Part shown: in pieces, positions 33,199-40,736 of the stretch | How positions within the stretch are numbered: position 1 is the first letter of the stretch | Layout: the number at the start of each line of letters is the position of its first letter | Origin: Streptomyces ruber | GTDB lineage: Bacteria > Actinomycetota > Actinomycetes > Streptomycetales > Streptomycetaceae | Direction of reading: 5' to 3' | Assembly: GCF_014648075.1 (NCBI RefSeq) | Contig: NZ_BMQK01000020.1 | Coordinates: forward strand, 1 to 64,000 | Length of the DNA: 64,000 nt | Translations under genes and position numbers: made by a program | The notes under the pieces: generated by a model | What the model was told of the DNA's origin: nothing | The model's input: only the letters and a program-made list of their open reading frames with translations | Database searches by the model: none

Positions 33199-35367
33199 TC
33201 AGACCGAGACGGGGTTCTCGCTGTGCTTCTCGCCGGCCAGCTGCCGGTTCAGCTTCTCGCCCTCGATGTCGAGGTCGGGCAGGACCTTGTCGACGGGCTT
33301 CGGCAGCCACCAGGCGGCACGGCCGACCAGGGACATCACCGCCGGGACCAGCGCCATGCGGACGACGAAGGCGTCGATGACCACACCGACGGCGAGGGCG
33401 AACCCGATCGACTTGATGATCGGGTCGTCCATCAGCACGAAGCCCCCGAACACGGACGTCATGATGAGCGCGGCGGCCGTGACGACACGGGCGTTGTGAC
33501 CCATGCCGCTGACCATGGCCGCCTGCGGGTCGGCGCCGTGCACGAAGTCCTCGCGCATACGGGAGACGAGGAAGACCTCGTAGTCCATGGCGAGGCCGAA
33601 CAGGATGCCGATGAGCAGGATCGGCAGGAAGCTCACCAGCGGGCCGGGGGTGTCGACGCCCACCAGGCCGGCGAGGTGGCCCTCCTGGAAGATGGCGACG
33701 GTGATGCCGAAGGTGGCGCCCACGGTGAGCAGGAAGCCCAGCGCCGCCTTCAGCGGCACCAGGAACGACCGGAAGACGAGCATGAGCAGCAGGATGGACA
33801 GGCCCACCACCAGCAGCAGGTAGACCGGCAGGGCGTCGGAGAGCTTCTCCGAGACGTCGATGCCCATGGCGGTCGCGCCGGTGAGGGCGATGTCGGCGCC
33901 CTCCACGTCCGCCACCCGGTCGCGGATGTCGTGGACGGCGTTCTCGGTGGCGGCGGCGGTCGGGCCCGCCTCGGGGATGATGGTCAGCAGGGCGGTGGTG
34001 CCCTGCTCGTTCAGCTGCGGCGGGGCGACGGTCAGGACGCCGTCGGTCTCCTTGATGAGGGCGGTGGCCTCCTGGGCGGCCGCCCCGGTGGACTGCGCGT
34101 CCTGACCGTTGACGACGGCGACGAGACGGCCGTTGAAGCCCTCGCCGAAGCCCTCGGACGTCAGGTCGTACGCCTCGCGTGCGGGGGAGCCCTCGGCGGC
34201 GGTGCCCGCGTCCGGCAGGGCCAGCCGCATGTCCTGGGCGGGGAGGGCGAGCGCGCCCAGCCCGACGATGCCGACGACCAGGAGCGGGATGCGCAGCTTG
34301 GTGACGAGCCGGCCCCAGGTGAAGCCGAAGCCCTCGGTGGCGGCGCCGTCCTCGGCGGCGTCGCTGTCCGCCCGGCGCTGCTTGCGCGGCAGGATCTTCT
34401 TACCGGCGAAGGAGAGGAAGGCCGGCAGCAGGGTGAGGGCGACCAGCACGGCGATGGCGACGGTGCCCGCCGCGGCCAGGCCCATCACGCTCAGGAAGGG
34501 GATGCCGACGACGGAGAGGCCCGCCAGGGCGATGACGACGGTGGCACCGGCGAAGACGACCGCGGAGCCGGCCGTACCGGTCGCGCGGCCCGCGGCCTCC
34601 TCGGGCTCCAGCCCCTCGGCCAGGTACTGGCGGTAACGGGAGGTGATGAAGAGCGAGTAGTCGATGCCGACGGCCAGCCCCAGCATCAGCGCGAGGATCG
34701 GCGCGGTGGACGACAGCTCGACGACACCGGTCAGGGAGTAGAGGCCGGCCATGCCGACCGCGACGCCGATCAGCGCGTTCAGCAGGGTCATACCGGCGGC
34801 GACCAGCGAGCCGAAGGTGATGACCAGGACCACCGCGGCGACCAGGACGCCGAGCGCCTCGGTGGAGCCGATCTCCACCTCACCGCCCATGACCTCGCCG
34901 CCGTGCTCCACCCGCAGTCCCTCGGCGTCGGCGCCGACGGCCTCGTAGGCCGACTTCGCCTCGTCACTGACCTCGTCGGCGCCCTTGTCGAACTGCACCT
35001 GCACCAGGGCGTAGCGGCCGTCCTGGGAGACGGAGCCGGCCTGGAACGGGTCCACGGCGCCGGTGACGCCGTCGATCTCGGAGGCTTCCTTCACCAGGGG
35101 CGCCACCGCGGCGGGGTCCAGCTGCTCGCCCTCGGGCGCGGCGACGACGATGGTGCCGGTGGCACCGCCGGCCTGCGGGAACTGCCTGCCGAGGTCGTCC
35201 ATCGCCTGCTGGGACTCGGTGCCCGGCATGGAGAACTTGTCGCTGGTCGGGCCCATCAAGGTGGCGGCCCCGACACCCAGCAGGACCAGCAGGAGCAGCC
35301 AGACCGCGGCTATTCGGCCTCTTCTGCGGAACGAGAACCGGCCGATCCGGTACAGCAAGGTTGCCAT
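33199..35367 (-). CDS. MMPL-family RND transporter
   Basis: A 722-residue inner-membrane protein with the MMPL layout: helix 1 (IAAVWLLLLVLLGVG), a periplasmic domain, a five-helix bundle with LGLAVGIDYSLFITSRYRQYL, a second extracytoplasmic domain, and a second bundle with IGILFGLAMDYEVFLVSRMRED. The GxDY and MDYE segments hold the proton-relay Asp/Tyr pairs. Such proteins export lipids, polyketides or drugs by proton antiport. The C-terminal tail is charged (EKLNRQLAGEKHSENP). It is just downstream of a TetR gene on the same strand (40 bases), so it is very likely TetR-controlled. The ATG at 35367 lacks a strong ribosome site. Confidence 0.92.
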   Translation of the reverse strand: MATLLYRIGRFSFRRRGRIAAVWLLLLVLLGVGAATLMGPTSDKFSMPGTESQQAMDDLGRQFPQAGGATGTIVVAAPEGEQLDPAAVAPLVKEASEIDGVTGAVDPFQAGSVSQDGRYALVQVQFDKGADEVSDEAKSAYEAVGADAEGLRVEHGGEVMGGEVEIGSTEALGVLVAAVVLVITFGSLVAAGMTLLNALIGVAVGMAGLYSLTGVVELSSTAPILALMLGLAVGIDYSLFITSRYRQYLAEGLEPEEAAGRATGTAGSAVVFAGATVVIALAGLSVVGIPFLSVMGLAAAGTVAIAVLVALTLLPAFLSFAGKKILPRKQRRADSDAAEDGAATEGFGFTWGRLVTKLRIPLLVVGIVGLGALALPAQDMRLALPDAGTAAEGSPAREAYDLTSEGFGEGFNGRLVAVVNGQDAQSTGAAAQEATALIKETDGVLTVAPPQLNEQGTTALLTIIPEAGPTAAATENAVHDIRDRVADVEGADIALTGATAMGIDVSEKLSDALPVYLLLVVGLSILLLMLVFRSFLVPLKAALGFLLTVGATFGITVAIFQEGHLAGLVGVDTPGPLVSFLPILLIGILFGLAMDYEVFLVSRMREDFVHGADPQAAMVSGMGHNARVVTAAALIMTSVFGGFVLMDDPIIKSIGFALAVGVVIDAFVVRMALVPAVMSLVGRAAWWLPKPVDKVLPDLDIEGEKLNRQLAGEKHSENPVSV

Positions 35368-35407
35368 CGAGGAAGGGTCTTTCCGTGAGGGGTCAGCTGA
35401 GGGTGGG

Positions 35408-35971
35408 TCAGGCGTCCGCAGCGCACTGCGGACTGTGGTCCAGCGTCCGCAGCGCACTGCGGATCATTTCGGCGCGCAGCACCTCGTCCGGTGCCACCTC
35501 GTCCTCCGTGGCACTGGTGATGAAGACGGCGCCCAGCACCATCCACGCGGCCACCCGGGACGGCGCCCGCCGCGAGTGGCCGGCCAGCGCGTCCAGCAGC
35601 CCGTCCGCCAACTCCAGGACGTTGAGGGTCTGGTGGCAGGACATCTCGGCGATGTCCTCGAAGAGGAGCCGGATCTCGCGGCGGAACCGCAGCGCCAGAT
35701 CGACGTACCCGATGACGGTCTCCTCCACCAGCCGGCCGCGCTCCAGCCCCGCCACACGGTCGAGCAGTGTGGCGAGGGCGTCCCGGGCCGGGGTCAGCAG
35801 CTCGGTGAGGATCGTCTCCTTGCTGGCGAAGTGGTAGAGGAGCGACGCCTTCGAGCAGCCCGCGTCGGAGGCGATGTCCTGCAACGAGGTGCCGCGGAAG
35901 CCGTGCACGGAGAACAGTCGCAGTGCCGACTCGAGGATCTGACCGCGCATGGCGGAGGCGGTGCGTGCCAT
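35408..35971 (-). CDS. TetR-family repressor
   Basis: A 187-residue repressor. The N-terminal HTH is RGQILESALRLFSVHGFRGTSLQDIASDAGCSKASLLYHFASKETIL in family order. The C-terminal helical domain (MVLGAVFITSATEDEVAPDEVL) would bind the inducer. The start ATG lies 12 bases from a 17-bp-arm palindrome, so it is probably autorepressed; the MMPL exporter 40 bases downstream should be its main target. The last codons, including SALRTLDHSPQCAADA, run through a 21-base direct repeat. Confidence 0.92.
   Translation of the reverse strand: MARTASAMRGQILESALRLFSVHGFRGTSLQDIASDAGCSKASLLYHFASKETILTELLTPARDALATLLDRVAGLERGRLVEETVIGYVDLALRFRREIRLLFEDIAEMSCHQTLNVLELADGLLDALAGHSRRAPSRVAAWMVLGAVFITSATEDEVAPDEVLRAEMIRSALRTLDHSPQCAADA
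35412..35463. repeat. two 21-bp copies of a palindromic element
   Basis: GCGTCCGCAGCGCACTGCGGA occurs at 35412-35432 and 35443-35463, 31 bases apart (about three helical turns). Each copy contains the inverted repeat TCCGCAG-CGCA-CTGCGGA. They span the last codons of the TetR gene, about 45-100 bases upstream of the MMPL start. The shift is not a multiple of three, so the second copy is read in another frame. Confidence 0.7.
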
Positions 35972-35983
35972 GCCACAACGGTA

Positions 35984-36019
35984 ACTGTCCGATCGGTCAG
36001 AACTGACCGATCGGACAGT
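35984..36019. promoter_or_regulatory. TetR operator, 17-bp perfect palindrome arms
   Basis: ACTGTCCGATCGGTCAG, two bases (AA), CTGACCGATCGGACAGT. Perfect 17-bp arms directly before the tetR start codon: the standard place for an autoregulatory TetR operator. The core GACCGATCGGTC-type half sites resemble other TetR sites. Confidence 0.85.
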
Positions 36020-36320
36020 GTGTCGGGGTGATGTGTGACACACTCTTCGCACGGGGCTTGAACAGTGTGACGAGTGGTCATCGGCCGTCGCGGGCGGGCG
36101 GTTCGCTCCGCGGCGCGGTCGGTCGCCTCGACCGGTACCCACGACCCGGCGACGTTCCACTCATGTGCTGCACAGCATTGTGAAGCTGTCGTGGTGTGCA
36201 CAGTCGCGGGAGGGGGAGCGGCCTGCTGTGTCCCTGACTGCTCGGGAACGCGCTCGCCCGGCTCCCTCCCGCGGACCCGGTCGCGGCCTTCGCCGACGAG
36301 GTGACGCGACGGCCGGCCGA
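36020..36320. other. non-coding stretch upstream of tetR
   Basis: About 300 bases with no supported gene. It holds a few short TGTG/CACA inverted matches (for example GTGTC...GACAC around 36020-36044) and traces of Arg/Pro-rich frames that lead into the sigma-factor relic. Confidence 0.4.
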
Positions 36321-36491
36321 GCGGCGGCGGCCGTGGCGCTGGGGGTGTCGGCCGGGACGGTGCGGGTGCGGCTGTCGCGCGCCAGGAGGAGACTGCGCGA
36401 ACTCGCGGACGCCGAGCACGGACCGGACCCCGCCACGGCTCGTACGGCTCGCGGCCGGGCGGACCAGCGCATGGGGGAGAGCAGCCGATGA
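36321..36491 (+). pseudogene. ECF sigma factor region-4 fragment
   Basis: A short frame carries AAAVALGVSAGTVRVRLSRARRRLRELADAE, the sigma region 4 helix-turn-helix of ECF sigma factors, but regions 2 and 3 are absent upstream. The frame then ends, and the next frame starts at ATG 36488 overlapping the stop by four bases (as anti-sigma or CU044_5270-type genes do after such sigma factors) but soon becomes Arg/Pro repeats. So this is a decayed sigma/partner pair. Confidence 0.55.
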
Positions 36492-36573
36492 CCCCTGAGC
36501 GACACCGTCGGCCGGCCACGAGGAGACGGCCGGGCCGAGAAGCGAAGCGGCCATGCCCCGGTCGTCCCCCGGC

Positions 36574-36672
36574 GGCGTCCGGCGGACGCCCCCCGCCTCC
36601 GGCGGCGACCGTCGCCGTGGGAAGGCGTCCGGCGGACGCCCCCGGCTCCGGCGGCCACCGTCGCCGTGGGAA
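36574..36672. repeat. 50-bp tandem repeat, two copies
   Basis: Units at 36574-36623 and 36624-36672 agree except for a few changes and one indel. Each begins GGCGTCCGGCGGACGCC, itself a 7-bp-arm inverted repeat, and ends ACCGTCGCCGTGGGAA. It lies in decayed sequence after the sigma-factor fragment. Confidence 0.75.
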
Positions 36673-36845
36673 GGCCGTCGTCACCGAGCAGAGCAAGCGC
36701 TCCACCGGGCCGCACGCCGGATGCCCGGCGTCACCGAGTACGCGCCCCAGGCAGGATCGGGCGCAGCGGCGTCGGCCTGTCCCTCATGCAGTGGGACGCC
36801 CTGGCGACTCGCTGCCCCGGATGACGGGGCGGTTGGCTGAACGCG

Positions 36846-36880
36846 CTCGCCCGGCCGCATGGTGCGAGCGGCCGGGCGAG
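36846..36880. terminator. hairpin terminator of small secreted protein gene
   Basis: CTCGCCCGGCCGC pairs perfectly with GCGGCCGGGCGAG across a 9-base loop, 32 bases beyond the stop of the minus-strand gene. Confidence 0.8.
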
Positions 36881-36911
36881 AGGTGATCCGTCGCGGATCG
36901 GGAACAGGAAC

Positions 36912-37091
36912 TCAGTTGCACTCATGTCTCATGACGTTGTAAGAAACCCAGCTGTTGCTGTCGCACTTCGACGCACCCGTGGAACTCTGGTCGGTGTGGT
37001 GGTCGAAGTCGTCCGCGGAGGCGGTGCCGACGGTTGCCGCGGCGGCTGCGATCATCAGGGCTACGGCGGTGACGGCGGTGCGAATACGCAT
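36912..37091 (-). CDS. small secreted protein with two cysteines
   Basis: A 59-residue precursor. MRIRTAVTAVALMIAAAAATV with GTASADD is a Sec signal peptide with cleavage after ASA. The mature peptide of about 33 residues (DDFDHHTDQSSTGASKCD, then SNSWVSYNVMRHECN) has two cysteines 15 apart that may form a disulfide loop, and several His and Asp. AGGAGAA six bases before the ATG is excellent, and a clean terminator follows, so it is a genuine expressed gene despite lying in decayed DNA. Function unknown. Its start and signal resemble those of the gene at 6359-6565. Confidence 0.72.
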   Translation of the reverse strand: MRIRTAVTAVALMIAAAAATVGTASADDFDHHTDQSSTGASKCDSNSWVSYNVMRHECN

Positions 37092-37477
37092 GAATTCTCC
37101 TGGAGACGGTGGCCGTCCTTCACGGCTGCTCACCGCAGGCCTTCCCCGCGGCCGGGCCGTCTCCGCCGTGCCTCACTCCGACGGAGGCAGTTCTCAACCC
37201 ATTGCGCGCAAGCGGACACGGCACCGGGCGAACTCCCCCGTGTACGTGCGGGACTGTCTGCCCTTCGGCAGGTCGCCGGGCCCGGGTGCGGCAGGCCGTC
37301 GACGCCGCCGAGACGGACCTGGCTCACGCAGCCCGACGGGCGGGCACCCTCCACTGCGGTCTTCACCCACCAGGTGTCCCGGTGGCCGCCCTGGGTCGCG
37401 TGACCGCCCTCGGTCCGGCACAGCACCCTGAGCAACCCGCCGCCGTGTGTCGCGGCGATGGCGGACGCCTGGTGTGA
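37092..37477. other. decayed intergenic sequence
   Basis: No supported gene. Arg/Pro-rich frames on both strands; a segment reading VRQAVDAAETDLAHAARRAG near 37290-37350 may be a coding relic but no family could be recognised. Confidence 0.35.
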
Positions 37478-37930
37478 TCGCAGGCCGGTCGGGCACTGGG
37501 AGGACCGCCCCGGCGGCCCACGCGGGTCACCGCACCGCCGCGCTCCTCCCCGACGGACAGCTCTTCGCCGACCTGCGCGCCGCGGATCCGGAGCCCGTAC
37601 GGACCGTGGACGCCCCGGCCCGGTCACTGCGCGCCCCCGGCGTGGTCCGGACACCCCGGCCCGCGACGAGAACGACTTCCTCGGCCCGCGACGAGAACGA
37701 CCTCCTCGGCCCGCGACGAGAACGACCTCCTCGGCCCGTACCGCACGCAGATCGCGCGCCGGCGCGTCCTGCCCATCCTCGACGACGCGGTCGGCGAGAC
37801 CCTGCTGCGCCCGCTGTTGCCACCGGGCGGCGGCTCGGCCGTGCTGGTCACCGGACGCCGGCTCGTCGCCCTGGAGGGCGCCGCCCACCTCGATCCGGGC
37901 GTGCCCTCGACACGGAGGCACTGGATCTGA
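37478..37930 (+). pseudogene. AfsR/SARP-type NB-ARC regulator fragment
   Basis: Two segments in different frames match the nucleotide-binding part of AfsR-like activators. The first reads GRTAPAAHAGHRTAALLPDGQLFADLRAADPEP, corresponding to the Walker A helix and the FPDGQLFADLRG signature. The second reads RRRVLPILDDAVGETLLRPLL and GGSAVLVTGRRLVALEGAAHLD, the Walker B and resistance-motif region. Between them are three copies of a 25-bp unit that break the frame. The SARP DNA-binding domain and the TPR part are missing, so this is a relic of a pathway-type regulator. Confidence 0.65.
37658..37732. repeat. 25-bp tandem repeat, three copies
   Basis: GGCCCGCGACGAGAACGACC-type unit of 25 bases at 37658, 37683 and 37708; copies 2 and 3 are identical and copy 1 differs by one base. 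A unit length not divisible by three disrupts the NB-ARC relic. Confidence 0.85.
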
Positions 37931-38034
37931 CGGCCTGGTGCGCCGCGGCGGCGCGTACGCCCGGCTCTGGCATTCCTGGCACGGCGACCCGGAGACGGAG
38001 CCGGAGGGCGGCGCGGGACGGCCGGGTGACGTCG
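37931..38034. other. short gap before STAS gene
   Basis: Remainder of the decayed NB-ARC region; nothing further supported. Confidence 0.3.
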
Positions 38035-38376
38035 TCAGGGTCGTGGTCGTGCGGCCCGGCGGTCGGGCGCCGGTGCTTCGCCGTGCGTGCCGGGCGTGCG
38101 GTCGGTGGGACGGCTGCCGGCCACGAGACGGAGGCCGCCGCCGGTGGACTGCAGTGCCCGGTGGATGCCGAGCAGCGTGAACAGGCTCGCGTTGTCGCAC
38201 CAGGTGACCGAGGACACGTCCACCACGACGGATCTCCTGCCGCCGCCCGACAGCACCATGACCACCTGGTCACACAGACCCTGCACCGTGTCGCGGTGCA
38301 GCTCGCCGGACAGGCGCAGTCGTGCGGTGCGGTCCTGGGCGGCGGAGAGATCGCGGATGACGAGGCGGGAGCACAC
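38035..38376 (-). CDS. STAS-domain anti-sigma factor antagonist
   Basis: A roughly 113-residue STAS protein (start uncertain; GTG 38376 used, with a TTG at 38439 as alternative). RTARLRLSGELHRDTVQGLC is the first strand-helix; SVVVDVSSVTWCDNASLFTLLGIHRAL is the phosphorylation loop, where classical SpoIIAA has DSSG and this has DNAS, so the phosphoserine is displaced by one residue and GL is replaced by SL; GGGLRLVAGSR is the last strand. Such proteins release sigma factors by trapping their anti-sigma kinases. The altered loop may mean it is locked in one state. No anti-sigma gene is next to it. Confidence 0.68.
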   Translation of the reverse strand: MCSRLVIRDLSAAQDRTARLRLSGELHRDTVQGLCDQVVMVLSGGGRRSVVVDVSSVTWCDNASLFTLLGIHRALQSTGGGLRLVAGSRPTDRTPGTHGEAPAPDRRAARPRP

Positions 38377-38579
38377 ACCCACAGCTTCCCACCGGCGCGC
38401 ACACGGTACGTCCCACCAGGGCGAATCGGCAATTGCCAACGGCAGCTCCGGCGTGCCTCGGTACGGCCCGCCCCGCCGGAGGGGACGCGGGGCCGGGCGG
38501 CGCAGCGATCAACCTCTGATCATGGGATGACCGGTTATCGTGGGTGGGGTGATGCCGCCGCGCCGAAGGGACCCGCACC

Positions 38580-39152
38580 GTGCCGTCACCCGCCGAGGCC
38601 GACCCCAGGCCGCTGACCGGCGAGCCGCTCGCCATCGACCTGCTCAACACGCGCTGGACCGACGCCGCGGGCCGGCACGACCTCCTCGACTCCCTGGAGG
38701 GGACGGCGCTGTGGCTGAACACGCCCCTCGTCCGCGAAGCCCTCGGCGGCACCCCCGTCCCGGCCGGCCATGACACCCGCGAGCGGCTCCACCGGGCCCG
38801 CGCCGCGCTCGACGAGGCCGTCGCCGACCCGGCGCACCCGACGCCCGCCGCCGTCACGGCCGTCAACGACGTGCTCGCCCACGGCCGGCTGCGGCAGGTC
38901 CTGCGCCCCGACGGGCCGGGCACCGTGGCCGAGACGGACGATCCGGCCTGGCTGCCGGCCTGGGCCGCCGTCGCCGACTTCCTGCGGCTGCTGGCCGACC
39001 GTCCCGAACGCATCCGCGCCTGCGGCAACCACCAGTGCGTCCTGCACTTCTACGACGTGTCCAAGAACGGCACCCGGCGCTGGTGCTCGATGAGCGGCTG
39101 CGGCAACCGGGCCAAGGCCCAGCGGCACTACGTCCGCCACCGCCAGGGCTGA
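38580..39152 (+). CDS. CGNR zinc-finger (ABATE domain) regulator
   Basis: A 190-residue protein with an N-terminal ABATE region (GEPLAIDLLNTRWTDAAGRHDLL) and a C-terminal CGNR zinc finger: RACGNHQCVLHFYDVSKNGTRRWCSMSGCGNRAKAQRHY. The four Cys and the CGNR motif are intact, and the finger is thought to bind DNA. This family is widespread and single-copy near stress genes in actinobacteria; targets unknown. GTG start with GAAGGGA about 9 bases upstream. Between it and the STAS gene a TGATCATGGGATGA motif might be its operator. Confidence 0.9.
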   Translation: MPSPAEADPRPLTGEPLAIDLLNTRWTDAAGRHDLLDSLEGTALWLNTPLVREALGGTPVPAGHDTRERLHRARAALDEAVADPAHPTPAAVTAVNDVLAHGRLRQVLRPDGPGTVAETDDPAWLPAWAAVADFLRLLADRPERIRACGNHQCVLHFYDVSKNGTRRWCSMSGCGNRAKAQRHYVRHRQG

Positions 39153-39358
39153 GGCACGGCGCAACACCGTCCGTACCCGTGCACCGTGCGCCCTCTCCAG
39201 GCCCCGCCGCACGATCGTCTCCGTCCGCGGCACCGTCGGGACGGCGACGCGGCGGCCCGGGGCGCACCCGGAAGCCGGCCGGCGCGGCCGTGTCCGGCGA
39301 GCCCGTGCGGTGTTCCACGGCGTCCCTTCATCTCGTCCGAAGAACGCCGGGGAACGGT

Positions 39359-40245
39359 TCACGCAGCCGCGTCGTGTGCGGCCGCCAACAGGGCGGGGTC
39401 GATGCGGTAGAAGCCGGCGGCCGCGGCGCCGAGCACGGCGGCGCGGTCGCCCGGCGACAGCGGTGAGAGCAGTTCCAGGCACGCCTCCCAGCAGCGTGCG
39501 TAGCCCCCGGCCAGCAGGGAGACCGGCCAGTCACCGCCGTACATCAGACGGCCGGGCCCGAACAGCTCCAGGGCATCCTCGACGAAGGGACGCACCTCTT
39601 CCGTCGTCCACGAGCCGAGGGGGCCGGAGGCCGCGTAGAGCCCGGAGAGCTTGGCGTGTACCCGGGGGTGACGTGCGGCGGCGGCGATCAGCCTCCGCCA
39701 TCGGGCCCGGTCGCCGGGGCCGCCGCCGACCGGGGGCTTGCCGAGGTGGTCGACGACCAGGCGCAGGCCGGGGTGGCGGGCCGCCAGCCGCGGTACGTGG
39801 ACCAGGGCCTCGGGCGAGGAGGTGACGTAGTCGAAGGTGTGAGGCCCGCCTCGGCGAGCAGGTCGAGTCCCCGGGCGACGTCCGGGCGGAGGATCCAGTC
39901 CCGGTCGGGGTTGTCGTGGACGAGGGCGCGCACGCCCGCCACGTGGGGATCGCGGCGCAGTTCCGTAAGGCGTTGACGGGCCCGCACGGAATTGTCCAGG
40001 GGAACCCGGGCGACGACGGCGACGACCTCGGGGTGGGCCGCGGCGGTCGCCGGCATGAGATCGGTGTCCGCGTCGTTGTCGGCGGCCTGCACGAGGACGC
40101 CGGCGGTGACCCCGGCGTCCCTCAGCGCCGGACGGACGTCGGTGAACCTCATGACCCGGTCGACCGGTGCCATCGCCGGCCCCAGCCAGTCGTAGGCGGC
40201 GCGTCGGGGGTCCCAGACGTGCTGGTGGGAGTCGATGACGGTCAT
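39359..40245 (-). pseudogene. amidohydrolase (TIM-barrel lactonase type), frameshifted
   Basis: Two frames together make a 295-residue amidohydrolase of the 2-pyrone-4,6-dicarboxylate lactonase group. The first, from ATG 40245 with AGGAGG upstream, has TVIDSHQHVWDPRRAAYDW (the HxH metal motif), VQAADNDADTD and VRALVHDNPDRDWILRPDVARGLDLLAEAGLT. The second continues FDYVTSSPEALVHVPRLA, LRLVVDHLGKPPVGG (metal His), VHAKLSGLYAAS and RLMYGGDWPVSLLAGGY (catalytic Asp) to 39359. The shift is at about 39840. All metal ligands survive. It is divergent from the IclR gene, its probable regulator. Family members open lactones such as L-fucono- or rhamnonolactone. Confidence 0.8.
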
Positions 40246-40736
40246 CTCCGTCCTCCTGCGGTGTACGGCGCGGCGGCTGCCGAGCGGTCGACCGGCAACG
40301 GAGCGGGGCGTGCCGGCCGGTGGACCCCGCGACACCCCGCGCACCCGCCCCGGACGCGGGCACGCGGACGGCGGGAACCGCGACGGCGGAACGTTCCAAC
40401 GTACCGCCTGTGACCACGGCGGCCACGCGGAGGGGGAAGGGGCGTGGGGCGTCGCGCTCAGGGCCGGGCCGGCCTTCCGAGGCGGCCGCGAGCCACCGAC
40501 AGGAGCCCCCCGAATCCGTCGGGGCGGAGTCAGGAATGCGTGGACACGTGGACGTACGACTCGGCGGGGCCGCGAGCGCCGGAGACCTCCGGGCGGCGGA
40601 CGCGGCAGCGGCGCGGGCCGGGCGCGGCGCCCGGTGCGGGCGGCGATACTGTGGATCGATCATCAGTGCCCACCGCGCCGTCCGGGCCCGTCCGGACCGC
40701 CCGGGGCACCCGAACCCACCGGAAGGACCGTCCGCC
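40246..40736. other. intergenic region of amidohydrolase and IclR genes
   Basis: About 490 bases between the divergent starts. No credible gene: the frames are Arg/Pro-rich and lack ribosome binding sites. The imperfect palindrome at 40648-40667 is the only clear element. Confidence 0.5.
40648..40667. promoter_or_regulatory. imperfect palindrome upstream of iclR
   Basis: ACTGTGGATCGATCATCAGT: ACTG and CAGT outer arms and a GATCGATC centre with two mismatched positions, 70 bases before the IclR start. A plausible IclR site. Confidence 0.4.

Noticed and set aside
31870..35388. 1172-residue plus-strand frame opposite gntR and mmpL
   Set aside because: His/Gly/Asp-rich antisense reading of an RND transporter; no domain.
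36574..36672. CRISPR array
   Set aside because: Two tandem units without spacers; a simple duplication.
37658..37732. CRISPR-like repeats
   Set aside because: 25-bp units abut directly with no spacers.
40246..40736. Plus-strand frame leading into IclR
   Set aside because: In frame with IclR but Arg/Gly-rich without conserved sequence; ATG 40737 has a proper ribosome site.
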